64,000 nucleotides of DNA, taken from contig NZ_JAEKJZ010000004.1 of assembly GCF_017309185.1 (NCBI RefSeq), positions 372,001 through 436,000 of the forward strand, in the 5' to 3' direction. This DNA comes from Roseibium aggregatum. GTDB lineage: Bacteria > Pseudomonadota > Alphaproteobacteria > Rhizobiales > Stappiaceae. How positions within the stretch are numbered: position 1 is the first letter of the stretch; every line of letters begins with the position of its first letter. Under the pieces are notes generated by a model. That model did not search any database, was not told the origin of the DNA, and saw only the letters and a program-made list of their open reading frames with translations. Made by a program: the position numbers and the translations under genes. Shown here in pieces: positions 17,219 to 26,027 of the stretch.

Positions 17219-18325
17219 ATGACGAAGTTTAAGCTGAACCGTAGAACGTTCCTTGGAACCGCCGCAGCGACCGGGGCCGTTCTGGCTTCGCCGGCTTATC
17301 TGCGCCGGTCCTACGCCGCGGGCGGAGAAGTCAATATCTGGACCTACGCCAATTTCGTTCCGGAAGACTTCAAGAAGCAGTTCGAGGATGAGACCGGTAT
17401 CAAGGTCAACATCCGCCTGGTCGACGACCAGGGCAAGCAGTTCAACCTGCTGGCGGCCGAAGCCTCCAACCCGACGGTCGATATCGTGACCGTTGCCGGC
17501 CACCGTTTCCTGCAGTTCATCGACAGCGACCTGCTGGCGCCGCTCGACACGGGCCGCCTGACCAACTGGGGCAACATCAACCCGGTCTACTCCGAAAGCG
17601 ACTGGGCGACGATCAACGGCAACAAATGGGGCGCACCGATCCTGTCCGGGATGGAAGTGATGGCCTACAACACCGACGTCGTCGATCCCGAGGAAGCCAA
17701 GACCTGGGATACGATGTTCTCCGACAAATATGCCGGTCAGACCGCCTATGTCCTTCAGGACATGATGTCCATCGTCATGCTGAAGATGGGCTATGACGGC
17801 AACATGGTCGCCTATATGGACGATCCGGAAAAGGCCGCCGCAATCGTCGCCGAAGCGCGCGACTACCTGATCGAGAAGAAGCCGCTGGTGCGCAAATACT
17901 ACGACGGCGGCGCGGAAGTGCAGCAGATGTTCGTCAACCAGGACATCGTCATGGCCTGCGCGTGGAACGGCCCGATCGCGGCCCTGATGAACGACGGCTT
18001 CCCGGTCGCCATGAGCATTCCGAAGGAAGGCAGCTACGGCTTCGTCTACACCTACAACGTCGCCAACAACGCGCCGAACGCGGACAACGCCTACACCTTC
18101 CTGAACGCCATTCTCGGCTCCGGCGAAATCGGTGCGGCGATGACCAAAGCCTCCGGCTTCATCTCCACCTACAAGGATGCCTCCCAGTATCTCACGGATG
18201 CCGAAAAAGCCTCCACGAGCTTCCCGGAAGAAGAGCTTGCGAACATGAAGTTCTTCCGCGCGGAAGCCAACAAGATGAAATACGAGCTGGTCGATCCGGC
18301 GGTGGAAGAAATCAAGGCCGCCTGA
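17219..18325 (+). CDS. Polyamine/opine-type ABC transporter substrate-binding protein (PotD-like)
   Basis: 368-residue periplasmic binding protein. Tat-like signal LNRRTFLGTAAATGAVLASP with likely cleavage near RRSYAAG. The mature start EVNIWTYANFVPEDFKKQFE and the WGAPILSGMEVMAYNTDVV block are typical of the PotD/PotF cluster D binding proteins. First gene of the importer that continues with the permeases and ATPase (18561-21453), separated from them by a strong hairpin. Confidence 0.92.
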   Translation: MTKFKLNRRTFLGTAAATGAVLASPAYLRRSYAAGGEVNIWTYANFVPEDFKKQFEDETGIKVNIRLVDDQGKQFNLLAAEASNPTVDIVTVAGHRFLQFIDSDLLAPLDTGRLTNWGNINPVYSESDWATINGNKWGAPILSGMEVMAYNTDVVDPEEAKTWDTMFSDKYAGQTAYVLQDMMSIVMLKMGYDGNMVAYMDDPEKAAAIVAEARDYLIEKKPLVRKYYDGGAEVQQMFVNQDIVMACAWNGPIAALMNDGFPVAMSIPKEGSYGFVYTYNVANNAPNADNAYTFLNAILGSGEIGAAMTKASGFISTYKDASQYLTDAEKASTSFPEEELANMKFFRAEANKMKYELVDPAVEEIKAA

Positions 18326-18370
18326 GTTTTTCAGGCTTGACCGGTTCTTCCGCCGGTTGAGAAAAACCGA

Positions 18371-18405
18371 GCCGGTCCGGAGGCGCTGCTTGCCTCCGGA
18401 CCGGC
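18371..18405 (+). terminator. 14-bp-stem hairpin after the PotD-like gene
   Basis: GCCGGTCCGGAGGC and GCCTCCGGACCGGC form a perfect 14-bp stem with a 7-base loop, 45 bases after the binding-protein stop and before the permease gene. No U-run follows. It probably stabilises the binding-protein message and limits read-through. Confidence 0.7.
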
Positions 18406-18560
18406 CCTGAAAACCGGCTTCCGAGATGTCCGCACAAGCGCCCGGCCCGGGAGGGACGGCCGTCGCGCAAGGCTGGTATCTTTTCAGGTCGCCGGGCAGT
18501 CGTTTGCGCAAGCCGATACCGGCCCTCAGGCCCGCGCTTGCCATTTTCGAAGGAAATAAA

Positions 18561-19562
18561 ATGTCTGGAAAGGTTCCATCGGGCGCTGCCGCACTGGCGG
18601 GAAAGCGCAGTGCCGAGAACCAGACGAATGATGGGCGCTCTTTCTGGGGAGCACTTGCCGGGTCGGACCTCTATCAGGCATTCTCCGACGCGCTCCTGAG
18701 CTCGCCGCGGCGCCAATTCGCCATCCTGCTCACGTTTCCGCTGGTCTGGGTCGTGACCCAGCATCTCGGACCGATGCTGCAGATGCTTTACGTCAGTTTT
18801 GTCGAAGCCTATCCGGTCGCCCCCGGCTACGAGCAAAGCTTCACCCTCGACAATTACGCGCGGTTCTTCGGCAGCGCGATCTTCGTCATGCCGTTTCTGC
18901 GCACGCTCGTCTTTTCCGCGACGCTGACTTTCGCGACGCTGATCCTGACCTACCCGGTTGCCTATTTCCTGGCGCGGCACGTCAAGCGCTCGAACCAGAT
19001 GATCTTTCTGCTGCTGCTCCTGATCCCCTTCTGGGTCGGCGAGATCGTGCGTACCTACGCCATCATGATCCTGCTCGGCAACAACGGGGCCGTGAACCTT
19101 GCCCTCAAATGGCTCGGCCTGGTCGATCGGCCGATACCCTTCATGTACACGGGCTTTTCCATCTCGGTCGGCATCATCTATCTCAGCGCGCTCTATATGT
19201 TGCTGCCGCTTTATTCCGCGCTGGAGAAGCTGCCGCGCAGCTACACCGATGCCGCAGCCGATCTCGGGGCCGGTCCGTGGACCCGTTTCTGGCGGATCAC
19301 GTTGCCGCTCTCCCTGGAAGGGATCTCCTCCGGCTCGACGCTCGTGTTTCTGATCGCGACCGGCTATTACGCAACACCGGTTCTGCTCGGCGGGCCTTCA
19401 ACCACCGTTTTCGCGGAAACCATTGCCGGCTTCTTCCATGCCGCCGGAGACGAATGGCCGACCGGGGCTGCCTTCGCCTGCCTGATGTTCGTGACCGCCC
19501 TTGCGATCAGTTTCGCCTTCGGACGTCTCATGACCCGACTTCAGAAGGGAGTGCGCAAATGA
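18561..19562 (+). CDS. ABC transporter permease (PotB-like)
   Basis: 333-residue inner-membrane permease. ATG at 18561 follows AAGGAAATAA; the longer open frame upstream overlaps the hairpin region. Six or so hydrophobic segments; the EAA coupling loop is SYTDAAADLGAGPWTRFWRI near residue 240. An N-terminal extension of about 55 polar residues precedes the first membrane segment. Overlaps the next permease gene by 4 bp. Confidence 0.92.
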   Translation: MSGKVPSGAAALAGKRSAENQTNDGRSFWGALAGSDLYQAFSDALLSSPRRQFAILLTFPLVWVVTQHLGPMLQMLYVSFVEAYPVAPGYEQSFTLDNYARFFGSAIFVMPFLRTLVFSATLTFATLILTYPVAYFLARHVKRSNQMIFLLLLLIPFWVGEIVRTYAIMILLGNNGAVNLALKWLGLVDRPIPFMYTGFSISVGIIYLSALYMLLPLYSALEKLPRSYTDAAADLGAGPWTRFWRITLPLSLEGISSGSTLVFLIATGYYATPVLLGGPSTTVFAETIAGFFHAAGDEWPTGAAFACLMFVTALAISFAFGRLMTRLQKGVRK

Positions 19563-20344
19563 CCCGGCACACGCGCCTTGTGATGTCCATGATCTACTGG
19601 GCATTCGTGCTTTATATCTTCGTGCCCCTGGCTCTCATGGTCATGATGGGGTTCAAGGACAGCAAGTTCATCGGCTTCCCGATCCGTTCCTGGACGCTTG
19701 AATGGTACATCGGCGTCTTCGGAAATTCGGAGGTCATGTCGGCCTTCGGCTATTCGATGGTCATCGGTATCACCTCCACGCTCATTTCGCTTTTCGTCGG
19801 CGTCTGGATTGCCGTGCTTCTCAATGGGCGGGGCTTTGTCGGCAAAGGTGTGATTTACGGTCTGACCCTCTTGCCGGCGCTGATCCCCGGAATCATCTCG
19901 GCGATTTCCTTCCGCATCTATGCGCAGCTCTGGGGCGTGCCGCCCGGAACCGGCGCCATCATCTGGTGCCATGCCGTGCACAACGTGCCTTTCGTGGTTC
20001 TGATCGTCTCGGCCCGGCTCGGTACCTTGCCGAAGAGTTATCTGGACGCGGCCCGCGACCTCGGCGCCGATCCGCTGATCGCCTTCATGCGGGTGACGCT
20101 GCCTTATCTGCGCCCGGCGCTGATCGGCGGGAGCGTGTTCTGCATGCTGATCAGTTTCGACGACTTCGTCCGCTCCTTCTTCCTGGGCGGATACCAGCCG
20201 ACGCTTCCGGTGCTCATCTTCGCCAAGCTGCGCTCGGGCATGTCGCCGGAAATCAACGCGATCGCGACGGTCGTTCTGGTCCTGACCGCCCTGCTCGGGA
20301 TCTGGGCCGAACGAACCACGCGCCGGCTGAAAAAGGGATACTAA
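19559..20344 (+). CDS. ABC transporter permease (PotC-like)
   Basis: 261-residue inner-membrane permease starting MTRHTRLVMSMIYW at the ATGA overlap with the previous gene. EAA loop SYLDAARDLGADPLIAFMRV near residue 165; RSFFLGGYQPTLPVLIFAKL near 210 is typical of PotC. Forms the channel with the PotB-like subunit. Confidence 0.93.
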   Translation: MTRHTRLVMSMIYWAFVLYIFVPLALMVMMGFKDSKFIGFPIRSWTLEWYIGVFGNSEVMSAFGYSMVIGITSTLISLFVGVWIAVLLNGRGFVGKGVIYGLTLLPALIPGIISAISFRIYAQLWGVPPGTGAIIWCHAVHNVPFVVLIVSARLGTLPKSYLDAARDLGADPLIAFMRVTLPYLRPALIGGSVFCMLISFDDFVRSFFLGGYQPTLPVLIFAKLRSGMSPEINAIATVVLVLTALLGIWAERTTRRLKKGY

Positions 20345-20346
20345 GA

Positions 20347-21453
20347 ATGGAAAACCTGCAACAAGACACGTCCCAGGAAATTGTCCGGCTCGACGCGATC
20401 AACAAGCGGTTCGGCGACACGGAAGCCCTGAAAAGCCTGACCATGTCAATCCGGGAAGGGGAGTTCGTGACCTTTCTCGGTCCGTCGGGCTGCGGCAAGT
20501 CGACCACCTTGCGCATTCTGGGCGGCTTCGAGACGCCCACCTCGGGCCGGGTGATCGTCAACGGCGAGGACGTCACGAAGCTTCCGCCCAACCGGCGCAA
20601 GGTGAACATGGTGTTTCAGGACTATGCGCTGTTTCCGCATATGACGGTTCGCCGCAACATCTCCTTCGGCCTGGAACTCAAGGGCCTCTCCAAGAGCCAG
20701 ATCGTTCAGCGCTGCGACGAGCTGATGGGCTTTCTGGAGCTGTCGGCCTATGCGGACCGTCTCCCCGATCAGCTGTCCGGCGGCCAGCGCCAGCGCGTGG
20801 CGCTCGCCCGCGCGCTCGCTCCCGATCCGGCGCTGCTGTTGCTGGACGAGCCTCTGGGGGCGCTCGACGCGAAACTGCGCGGGCAGGTTCAGGCCGAGCT
20901 GAAATCGATCCAGCGGCGGACCTCGAAAACCTTCTTCTTTGTTACCCACGACCAGGACGAGGCGCTGACCATGTCCGACCGCATCGTGGTGATGAACAAG
21001 GGCGTGGTCGAGCAGGACGGTACGCCGGAAGAGCTCTACTTCCATCCGTCCTCGCGCTTCGTCGCGGAATTCGTCGGTGAAACCAACCTGATCGAAGGTC
21101 ACGTAGATACCGTCAGCGGTTCCGACGTGACGCTCGACTGGCGGGGGCTGAAACTGGCCGGACGTCCGCCGGTCTCCGGTGGATTGGAGGCGGGCAGCAA
21201 CGTTGCCGCCTCGATCCGACTCGAAGGCCTGAAGCTGTCGCTCGACAAGCCCGAAGATCAGCCCAACTCGGTCTCCGTCCGCGTGTCCGGCCGCACCTTC
21301 AAGGGCAGCCGCACCGAGCTCGACCTTCAGGTGGAAAGCGCGCCGGAAATCTCGATGCGGGCCTATGTGGATACGGCTCTTGCCGAAGAACTCGGAGAAG
21401 CCCCCGTCTGGGCGAGCTGGTCGCAGGAAGCGATGGCGGTTCTCAGGGATTGA
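20347..21453 (+). CDS. ABC transporter ATP-binding protein (PotA-like)
   Basis: 368 residues starting MENLQQDTSQEIVRLD, two bases after the permease stop. Walker A GPSGCGKST near residue 48, signature LSGGQRQRVALARAL near 145, Walker B LLLLDEPLGALDAKLR near 168, and a C-terminal TOBE regulatory domain from about residue 285. Energises the PotB/C-like channel. The gene ends the operon; a strong inverted repeat lies 100 bp downstream. Confidence 0.95.
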   Translation: MENLQQDTSQEIVRLDAINKRFGDTEALKSLTMSIREGEFVTFLGPSGCGKSTTLRILGGFETPTSGRVIVNGEDVTKLPPNRRKVNMVFQDYALFPHMTVRRNISFGLELKGLSKSQIVQRCDELMGFLELSAYADRLPDQLSGGQRQRVALARALAPDPALLLLDEPLGALDAKLRGQVQAELKSIQRRTSKTFFFVTHDQDEALTMSDRIVVMNKGVVEQDGTPEELYFHPSSRFVAEFVGETNLIEGHVDTVSGSDVTLDWRGLKLAGRPPVSGGLEAGSNVAASIRLEGLKLSLDKPEDQPNSVSVRVSGRTFKGSRTELDLQVESAPEISMRAYVDTALAEELGEAPVWASWSQEAMAVLRD

Positions 21454-21551
21454 GACCTGGCGGATTGCACCGGGCCGACAGGGTGGTCGATGCCGGTGTA
21501 AATTCGCTTGTTGGGTTAGGTGAATTCCTCACTCTTGCTCAAGCATTTCGT

Positions 21552-21592
21552 CTTGCTCCAGTCTCCCCCTTTGAGGGGGAGACTGGAGCAAG
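21552..21592. repeat. 19-bp perfect inverted repeat with 3-base loop
   Basis: CTTGCTCCAGTCTCCCCCT and its exact reverse complement are separated by TTG, between the convergent PotA-like and aldehyde dehydrogenase genes. The 9-base word AGGTGAATT occurs on both sides (around 21518 and 21591). There is no U-run. It could be a bidirectional terminator or one copy of a dispersed intergenic repeat; similar CCCCCTTTGAGGGGG cores are frequent in Rhizobiales spacers by general knowledge. The rest of the 271-bp gap (21454-21724) shows nothing recognisable. Confidence 0.75.
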
Positions 21593-21724
21593 GTGAATTG
21601 TTCCGGAAACTCAGACTTGCTCGTTTAGCCGGACGGCAGCTGACCAAGCAATGCCATGACGCCGGGCGCGGGTGCCGCTTGTCGAGTGCGGCGCCTGGTT
21701 TCGTTCGGCAGGCGGGGAGGGAAA

Positions 21725-23203
21725 TTACCCGATCCGCGCGGCGACGCTTTTCACCTTGCAGTAGCTCTTGAGGCCCTCGAGGCCCTTTTCCCGGCCGAAG
21801 CCTGAGAATTTGTTGCCGCCGAAAGGCACTTCGATGCCACCGGCGAAATACTCGTTGATGTAGATCTGGCCGGCGTCGATCTCGCTCGCAAGCGAAAGAG
21901 CGTTGGAGATATCCTGCGTATAGATGCCGGCGACCAGGCCGTATTTGCTGTCGTTGGCAAGCTCCAGGGCATGAGCGGCATCCTCGGCGACCTGGACGGT
22001 CAGGACCGGTCCGAAAATCTCTTCCTGCACAAGTTCGTCATCGCAGGGGCGGTCGGCGACGATGGTCGGCTCGTAGAACCAGCCCTGACCGGTTTCCGGA
22101 TCGGCCGTGATCGCGCCGCCCGTCAGGATTTCGGCGCCGCGCTCGCGTGCACGGTCAATGAAGCCGGCGACCTTGCTCAAGTGTTCCTGCGAGTTGACCG
22201 GACCGAATTGCGGGTCCCGCAAACCATGGCCGATGGTCAGCGTCTTTGTGCGCGCGACCAGTTCTTCAAGGAAACGGTCGCGGATGCCGCGTTCGATCAC
22301 CAGGCGCGAGCCCGCGGAGCAGATTTGGCCGGCATTCTCGAAGATCGCGCCGAGAACGCCGGTGAGGGTCTGTTCCCAGTCGCAATCGTTCAGCACCACG
22401 ACGGGTGACTTGCCGCCGAGTTCAAGCACCACGCGTGTTATGTTGTCGGCCGCCGAGCGCATGACCTTCTGGCCGGTGACGACCGACCCGGTGAAAGTGA
22501 CCTGATCCACGTGCGGATGTGTCGTGAGCGGGGCGCCGACCTCGGCGCCCGTACCGGTGACCACATTGCAGACCCCGTCGGGCAAGCCCGCTTCGCTCAG
22601 GAGTTCCGCCAGAAGCAGCGCCGTGAAAGGGGTCTGCTCCGCGGGCTTGGCGACCACCGTGCAGCCGGCCGCGAGCGCCGGGGCAAGCCCTCTTGCGGTG
22701 GTGGAAATCGGGAAGTTCCACGGAATTATGTGTGCGGTCACGCCAACCGGCTCATAGACACTGTAACCCAGGTAGCCGTGAGGCAGCGGAAAGGTGTCGC
22801 CCTGAAGCTTGTCGCAGGCTCCCGCGTAGTATTCGAAAGAGCGCGCCGCGCCGTTCACGTCTCCAAGCGCCTCGTTCAAAGGCTTGCCGCAGTCCAGGGT
22901 CTCGACGATGGCAAGACGCTTCGCGTTGGCGCGGATGAGTTCGGCGGCCTTCAGCAGGATGCGCGCGCGTTCGGCGGCAGGCGTTTTGCGCCAGACGGTT
23001 TCAAAGGCCTCGCGCGCGCTTGCCACGGCCGCATCGACATCCGTCGCGTTGCCGGCGGCAAATTGTGCGAAGACGGTGCCGCGCCCGGGATCGAAGCTGT
23101 CCATCATCCGGCCGCTGCTGCCTTGAACGAAACAGCCGTCGATATAATGGCCCATGGGCAGACCGGTTACGGGCTTGCCGGCCAGAATGTCCTGAATGTT
23201 CAT
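21725..23203 (-). CDS. NAD(P)+-dependent aldehyde dehydrogenase
   Basis: 492-residue soluble aldehyde dehydrogenase. Catalytic Glu in VLELGGKSPVVV and catalytic Cys in NAGQICSAGSRL (about residues 260 and 295), cofactor motif FTGSVVTGQKVM near 240, and the family end PFGGNKFSGFGREKGLEGLKSY. ATG at 23203 gives MNIQDILAGKPVTGLPMGHY; upstream residues of the open frame belong to the neighbouring gene's antisense. One base after the racemase-family gene, so both are one unit under the box at 24362-24407. Probably oxidises an aldehyde from the oxidases of this cluster; resembles betaine-aldehyde/gamma-glutamyl-aminobutyraldehyde enzymes. Confidence 0.94.
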   Translation of the reverse strand: MNIQDILAGKPVTGLPMGHYIDGCFVQGSSGRMMDSFDPGRGTVFAQFAAGNATDVDAAVASAREAFETVWRKTPAAERARILLKAAELIRANAKRLAIVETLDCGKPLNEALGDVNGAARSFEYYAGACDKLQGDTFPLPHGYLGYSVYEPVGVTAHIIPWNFPISTTARGLAPALAAGCTVVAKPAEQTPFTALLLAELLSEAGLPDGVCNVVTGTGAEVGAPLTTHPHVDQVTFTGSVVTGQKVMRSAADNITRVVLELGGKSPVVVLNDCDWEQTLTGVLGAIFENAGQICSAGSRLVIERGIRDRFLEELVARTKTLTIGHGLRDPQFGPVNSQEHLSKVAGFIDRARERGAEILTGGAITADPETGQGWFYEPTIVADRPCDDELVQEEIFGPVLTVQVAEDAAHALELANDSKYGLVAGIYTQDISNALSLASEIDAGQIYINEYFAGGIEVPFGGNKFSGFGREKGLEGLKSYCKVKSVAARIG

Positions 23204-23204
23204 C

Positions 23205-24311
23205 TCAGTCGTTCCATGTGCTGATCTGGTACGCGGACTTTGCAAGCCATTCGGGATTGATCTCAACCCCCCAGCCCGGCGCGTCGGTGACGGTTGCCTT
23301 GCCGTCGACGATTTCATAGGGGTCGTTGACAAAGATCTGGTCCTGCCAGGGATAATAGTCGAGACCCTCGATGGAAAACTCGAGATATTTCCCGGCATTC
23401 GGGATGGCGCGCAGAAGGTGCATCGTGAACAGCGTCACCATGGACATGTTGGCGGCGTGCGGGGTGACCGGCATGCCGGCGGCCTCGGCCATGCGGGCGA
23501 CCCGCAGCGTGCGCGCGATGCCGCCCAGGTAACAGACGTCGGGCTGAAGCACATCGACGATCCGCCGGTCGATCATCGCCTTCCAGTTCGCCAGCATGCA
23601 GTCCTGCTCGCCGCCGGTGATGTCGATATCGAGGGCGTCGGTCACTTCCTTGGTCTGCTCGAACTCCCAATAGGGACAGGGCTCCTCGTAGTGGGAAATG
23701 CCGTTGTCCTGGAGCATCCGGCCGACCTCGATCGCCTTGTCGGGCGAGTAGCACGAGTTCGCGTCGACCAGAAGCGCGACGTCGTCGCCGAGTTCCTTGC
23801 GGATCAGCGGGACGATCTCTTCCGTCCGCCCGGGCCATTCGTCCTGATTGCGGCCCACCTCCGCGCCGATGCGGAACTTGAAGGCGTCGAAGCCGTTCTC
23901 GTCGCGCAGCCGCTTGAACCGGTCCGCTTCGTCGCGAGGCGTGATGTCGCGCTTCATCGAGGAGGCGTAGGCACGGAACTGCCCGGGCGTTCCGCCGATG
24001 AGTTCGCAGACCGGGCGCTGCTCCACCTTGCCGCGCAGATCCCAGAGCGCCGTGTCGACACCGCCCATCGCGCGCCTGAGATAGGCCCCCGGGAACTTGT
24101 GCTCCCGGTCACGGACGACATCGAGCATCTCGTCGATCTCGAAACAGTCCCAGCCCAGAACGTAAGGCGCGACCTGCCGGTGCAGGACCTTGGCGGTGAT
24201 GTCGGCGCAATAAGGTGCGACCTGTCCCCACCCCTGTGCGCCGTCGTCGGCCGTCACCCGCACGAAGCAGATGAATTCATTCGTGAAAGTTTCGATTTTT
24301 TTCAGTTTCAT
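23205..24311 (-). CDS. Mandelate racemase/muconate lactonizing enzyme family protein (enolase superfamily), copy 1
   Basis: 368 residues from ATG 24311 (MKLKKIETFTNEFICFVRV). Metal ligands are visible as LLVDANSCYS, HYEEPCPYWE and ITGGEQDC on successive strands, with DVCYLGG and VTPHAANMSM carrying the C-terminal Asp/His dyad, so it is a His/Asp-dyad member; the Lys position reads KFRIG. Such enzymes racemise or dehydrate acids such as aldonates, or isomerise N-substituted amino acids. Only about 51% of its neighbours' function can be guessed from context: it is coupled to an aldehyde dehydrogenase and controlled from the MocR-side promoter. Confidence 0.9.
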   Translation of the reverse strand: MKLKKIETFTNEFICFVRVTADDGAQGWGQVAPYCADITAKVLHRQVAPYVLGWDCFEIDEMLDVVRDREHKFPGAYLRRAMGGVDTALWDLRGKVEQRPVCELIGGTPGQFRAYASSMKRDITPRDEADRFKRLRDENGFDAFKFRIGAEVGRNQDEWPGRTEEIVPLIRKELGDDVALLVDANSCYSPDKAIEVGRMLQDNGISHYEEPCPYWEFEQTKEVTDALDIDITGGEQDCMLANWKAMIDRRIVDVLQPDVCYLGGIARTLRVARMAEAAGMPVTPHAANMSMVTLFTMHLLRAIPNAGKYLEFSIEGLDYYPWQDQIFVNDPYEIVDGKATVTDAPGWGVEINPEWLAKSAYQISTWND

Positions 24312-24361
24312 GGGGTCCGGAACGTCCTGGTGAACTTGTGCTTTCCAAGCATTGCGCGATA

Positions 24362-24407
24362 ATTGGCGTATCAGACATATCCATTTCGGAACTCTTTCCA
24401 GACCAAT
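24362..24407 (-). promoter_or_regulatory. MocR-type 46-bp box A (reads toward racemase copy 1)
   Basis: On the minus strand: ATTGGTCTG, 11 bases, GAAATGGATAT, then 15 bases ending in GCCAAT. It has the same length and internal spacing as three other boxes in this window. It sits between the divergent racemase-family gene and the mocR gene, so it can serve both activation of the catabolic unit and autoregulation. Confidence 0.75.
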
Positions 24408-24432
24408 TCGAGTCCGGCAAAAGGACGGAATC

Positions 24433-25908
24433 ATGAAACATTCGGCAGGTGCGCTGCTGTTTTCCATCAAGCTCGACCGCGAGGCACGCAAGGGGGTCGG
24501 GGTCCAGCTCTATATGGCGTTGCGCGATATCATCCTTTCGGGCGGACTACGCGCGGGCGACCGGCTTCCGGCGACGCGAATCCTGGCGCGGGAACTCGGC
24601 GTGTCGCGCACCACGGTGATCGACGCGCTCGACCGGCTCGTGGTCGAAGGCATGCTGGTGTCGCGTGTCGGGGCCGGCACATTCGTCAGCGATGCGCTTG
24701 AGGCGCAGCGCCCGGTCAACGAGGAGCCGAGGCCGGTGGAAAGCGGACGGAAGCCCCGGCTGTCCTACACGATCACCCATGCCGCTTCCAGCTACGCCCG
24801 GCGAACCTGGTTGCCGCATGAGGCGCGCGCCTTCATTACCGCTCTTCCCGCGCTCGACGCGTTTCCGATGACCCATTGGGCACGGCTTTCCGCCAGGCAT
24901 TTGCGCGGCTCACCGAGCGCCGTAATGGGCTATGGTGAGCCCAAGGGGCTGCGGGCCCTGCGCCGGGCCATTGCGACGCATCTCAGCGCGCTCAAGGGGA
25001 TCAGGTGCAACGAGGAACAGATTTTCATCACCTGCGGAGCGCAACAGGGGTTCGCGCTCATCGCAAGATTGCTGATGAATCCGGGTGAGAAGGTCTGGAT
25101 GGAGAACCCGGGGGCTTCCGGCGCGCGCAACGCCTTTCTGGCAGAAGGTGCGGAGCTGGTCCCTGTCGACGTAGACGAAGAGGGCATGGTCGTTGGCGAC
25201 GGCCTTTCGAAATCCCCCCACTTTCGGCTTGCCTTCGTCACCCCGACCCACCAGCAGCCGCTCGGTCACGTCATGTCCCTGGCGCGGCGTTTCGAGCTGC
25301 TGCGCGCAGCCGACGAGGCTCAGGCGCTGATCATCGAGGACGATTACGATGGCGAGTTCTATTACGGCAGCGCCCCGCAACCGACCCTTTACAGCACCGA
25401 CACGACAGGGCGGGTGCTTTATGTCGGGACCTTTTCGAAGTCGCTGTTCCCATCGTTGAGGCTCGGTTTCATTCTTGTTCCCGAACGGATGGTGGACGCA
25501 TTCGATCAGACCTTTTCCGCCTGGGCGAGCGGGCCGTCGACGGCGACCCAGGCGATCGTCGCCGACTTCATGGACGAAGGCTATTTCGCAACGCATATCC
25601 GGCTCATGCGGCGGCTTTACAAGGCAAGGTACGAGGCCTTGAAGGACGCGGCGAAAACCCTGCCTGAAACGGTCCGGCTCGACGACACGGCAAGCGGCTT
25701 TCATGCGGCTGCTTATCTCTCACCGGAAATCGATGCGCAGGAGGTCGTCGCCCAGGCGGCGAAAAAAGGTGTCATTCTTGCCCCGCTGTCGCGCTACTGC
25801 CTGGCGCCCACCGGTCTGAACGGCCTGGTCTTCGGTTTCGGCAGCGCACCTCCGGAAGAGCTGCGGCAGGGCGTTGAGGTCGTGCGGGATCTGCCCGCCT
25901 TTCGATAA
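24433..25908 (+). CDS. MocR-type regulator (GntR winged helix fused to PLP aminotransferase domain)
   Basis: 491 residues. N-terminal GntR helix-turn-helix at about 15-85 (VQLYMALRDIILSGGLRAGD, LARELGVSRTTVIDALDRLV), linker, then a fold-type-I aminotransferase domain with the PLP-contact blocks FVTPTHQQPLG, IIEDDYDGEFYY and the Schiff-base Lys in GTFSKSLFPSLRLG. All cofactor residues seem intact, as in GabR/PdxR/TauR. ATG at 24433 gives MKHSAGALLFSIKLD. MocR proteins bind direct repeats plus an inverted element and activate neighbours; the four 46-bp boxes of this cluster fit that pattern. Confidence 0.93.
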   Translation: MKHSAGALLFSIKLDREARKGVGVQLYMALRDIILSGGLRAGDRLPATRILARELGVSRTTVIDALDRLVVEGMLVSRVGAGTFVSDALEAQRPVNEEPRPVESGRKPRLSYTITHAASSYARRTWLPHEARAFITALPALDAFPMTHWARLSARHLRGSPSAVMGYGEPKGLRALRRAIATHLSALKGIRCNEEQIFITCGAQQGFALIARLLMNPGEKVWMENPGASGARNAFLAEGAELVPVDVDEEGMVVGDGLSKSPHFRLAFVTPTHQQPLGHVMSLARRFELLRAADEAQALIIEDDYDGEFYYGSAPQPTLYSTDTTGRVLYVGTFSKSLFPSLRLGFILVPERMVDAFDQTFSAWASGPSTATQAIVADFMDEGYFATHIRLMRRLYKARYEALKDAAKTLPETVRLDDTASGFHAAAYLSPEIDAQEVVAQAAKKGVILAPLSRYCLAPTGLNGLVFGFGSAPPEELRQGVEVVRDLPAFR

Positions 25909-25954
25909 ATTGGTCTGTTTGAAATGTTAAATTGGATATCTTAACCGGTCCATT
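25909..25954 (+). promoter_or_regulatory. MocR-type 46-bp box B (upstream of racemase copy 2)
   Basis: ATTGGTCTG, 11 bases, AAATTGGATAT, then 15 bases ending GGTCCATT. It begins on the first base after the mocR stop codon. CTAG follows 6 bases after the box, as in boxes C and D, where a -10 element would lie; the ATG of the next gene is at 26028. Confidence 0.78.
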
Positions 25955-26027
25955 CGTCCCCTAGTGTCTCGGCGGATTTCATAATTTTGGGACATTGCCT
26001 TCGGGCTCCCTCCGGAGAAGACTGAAC

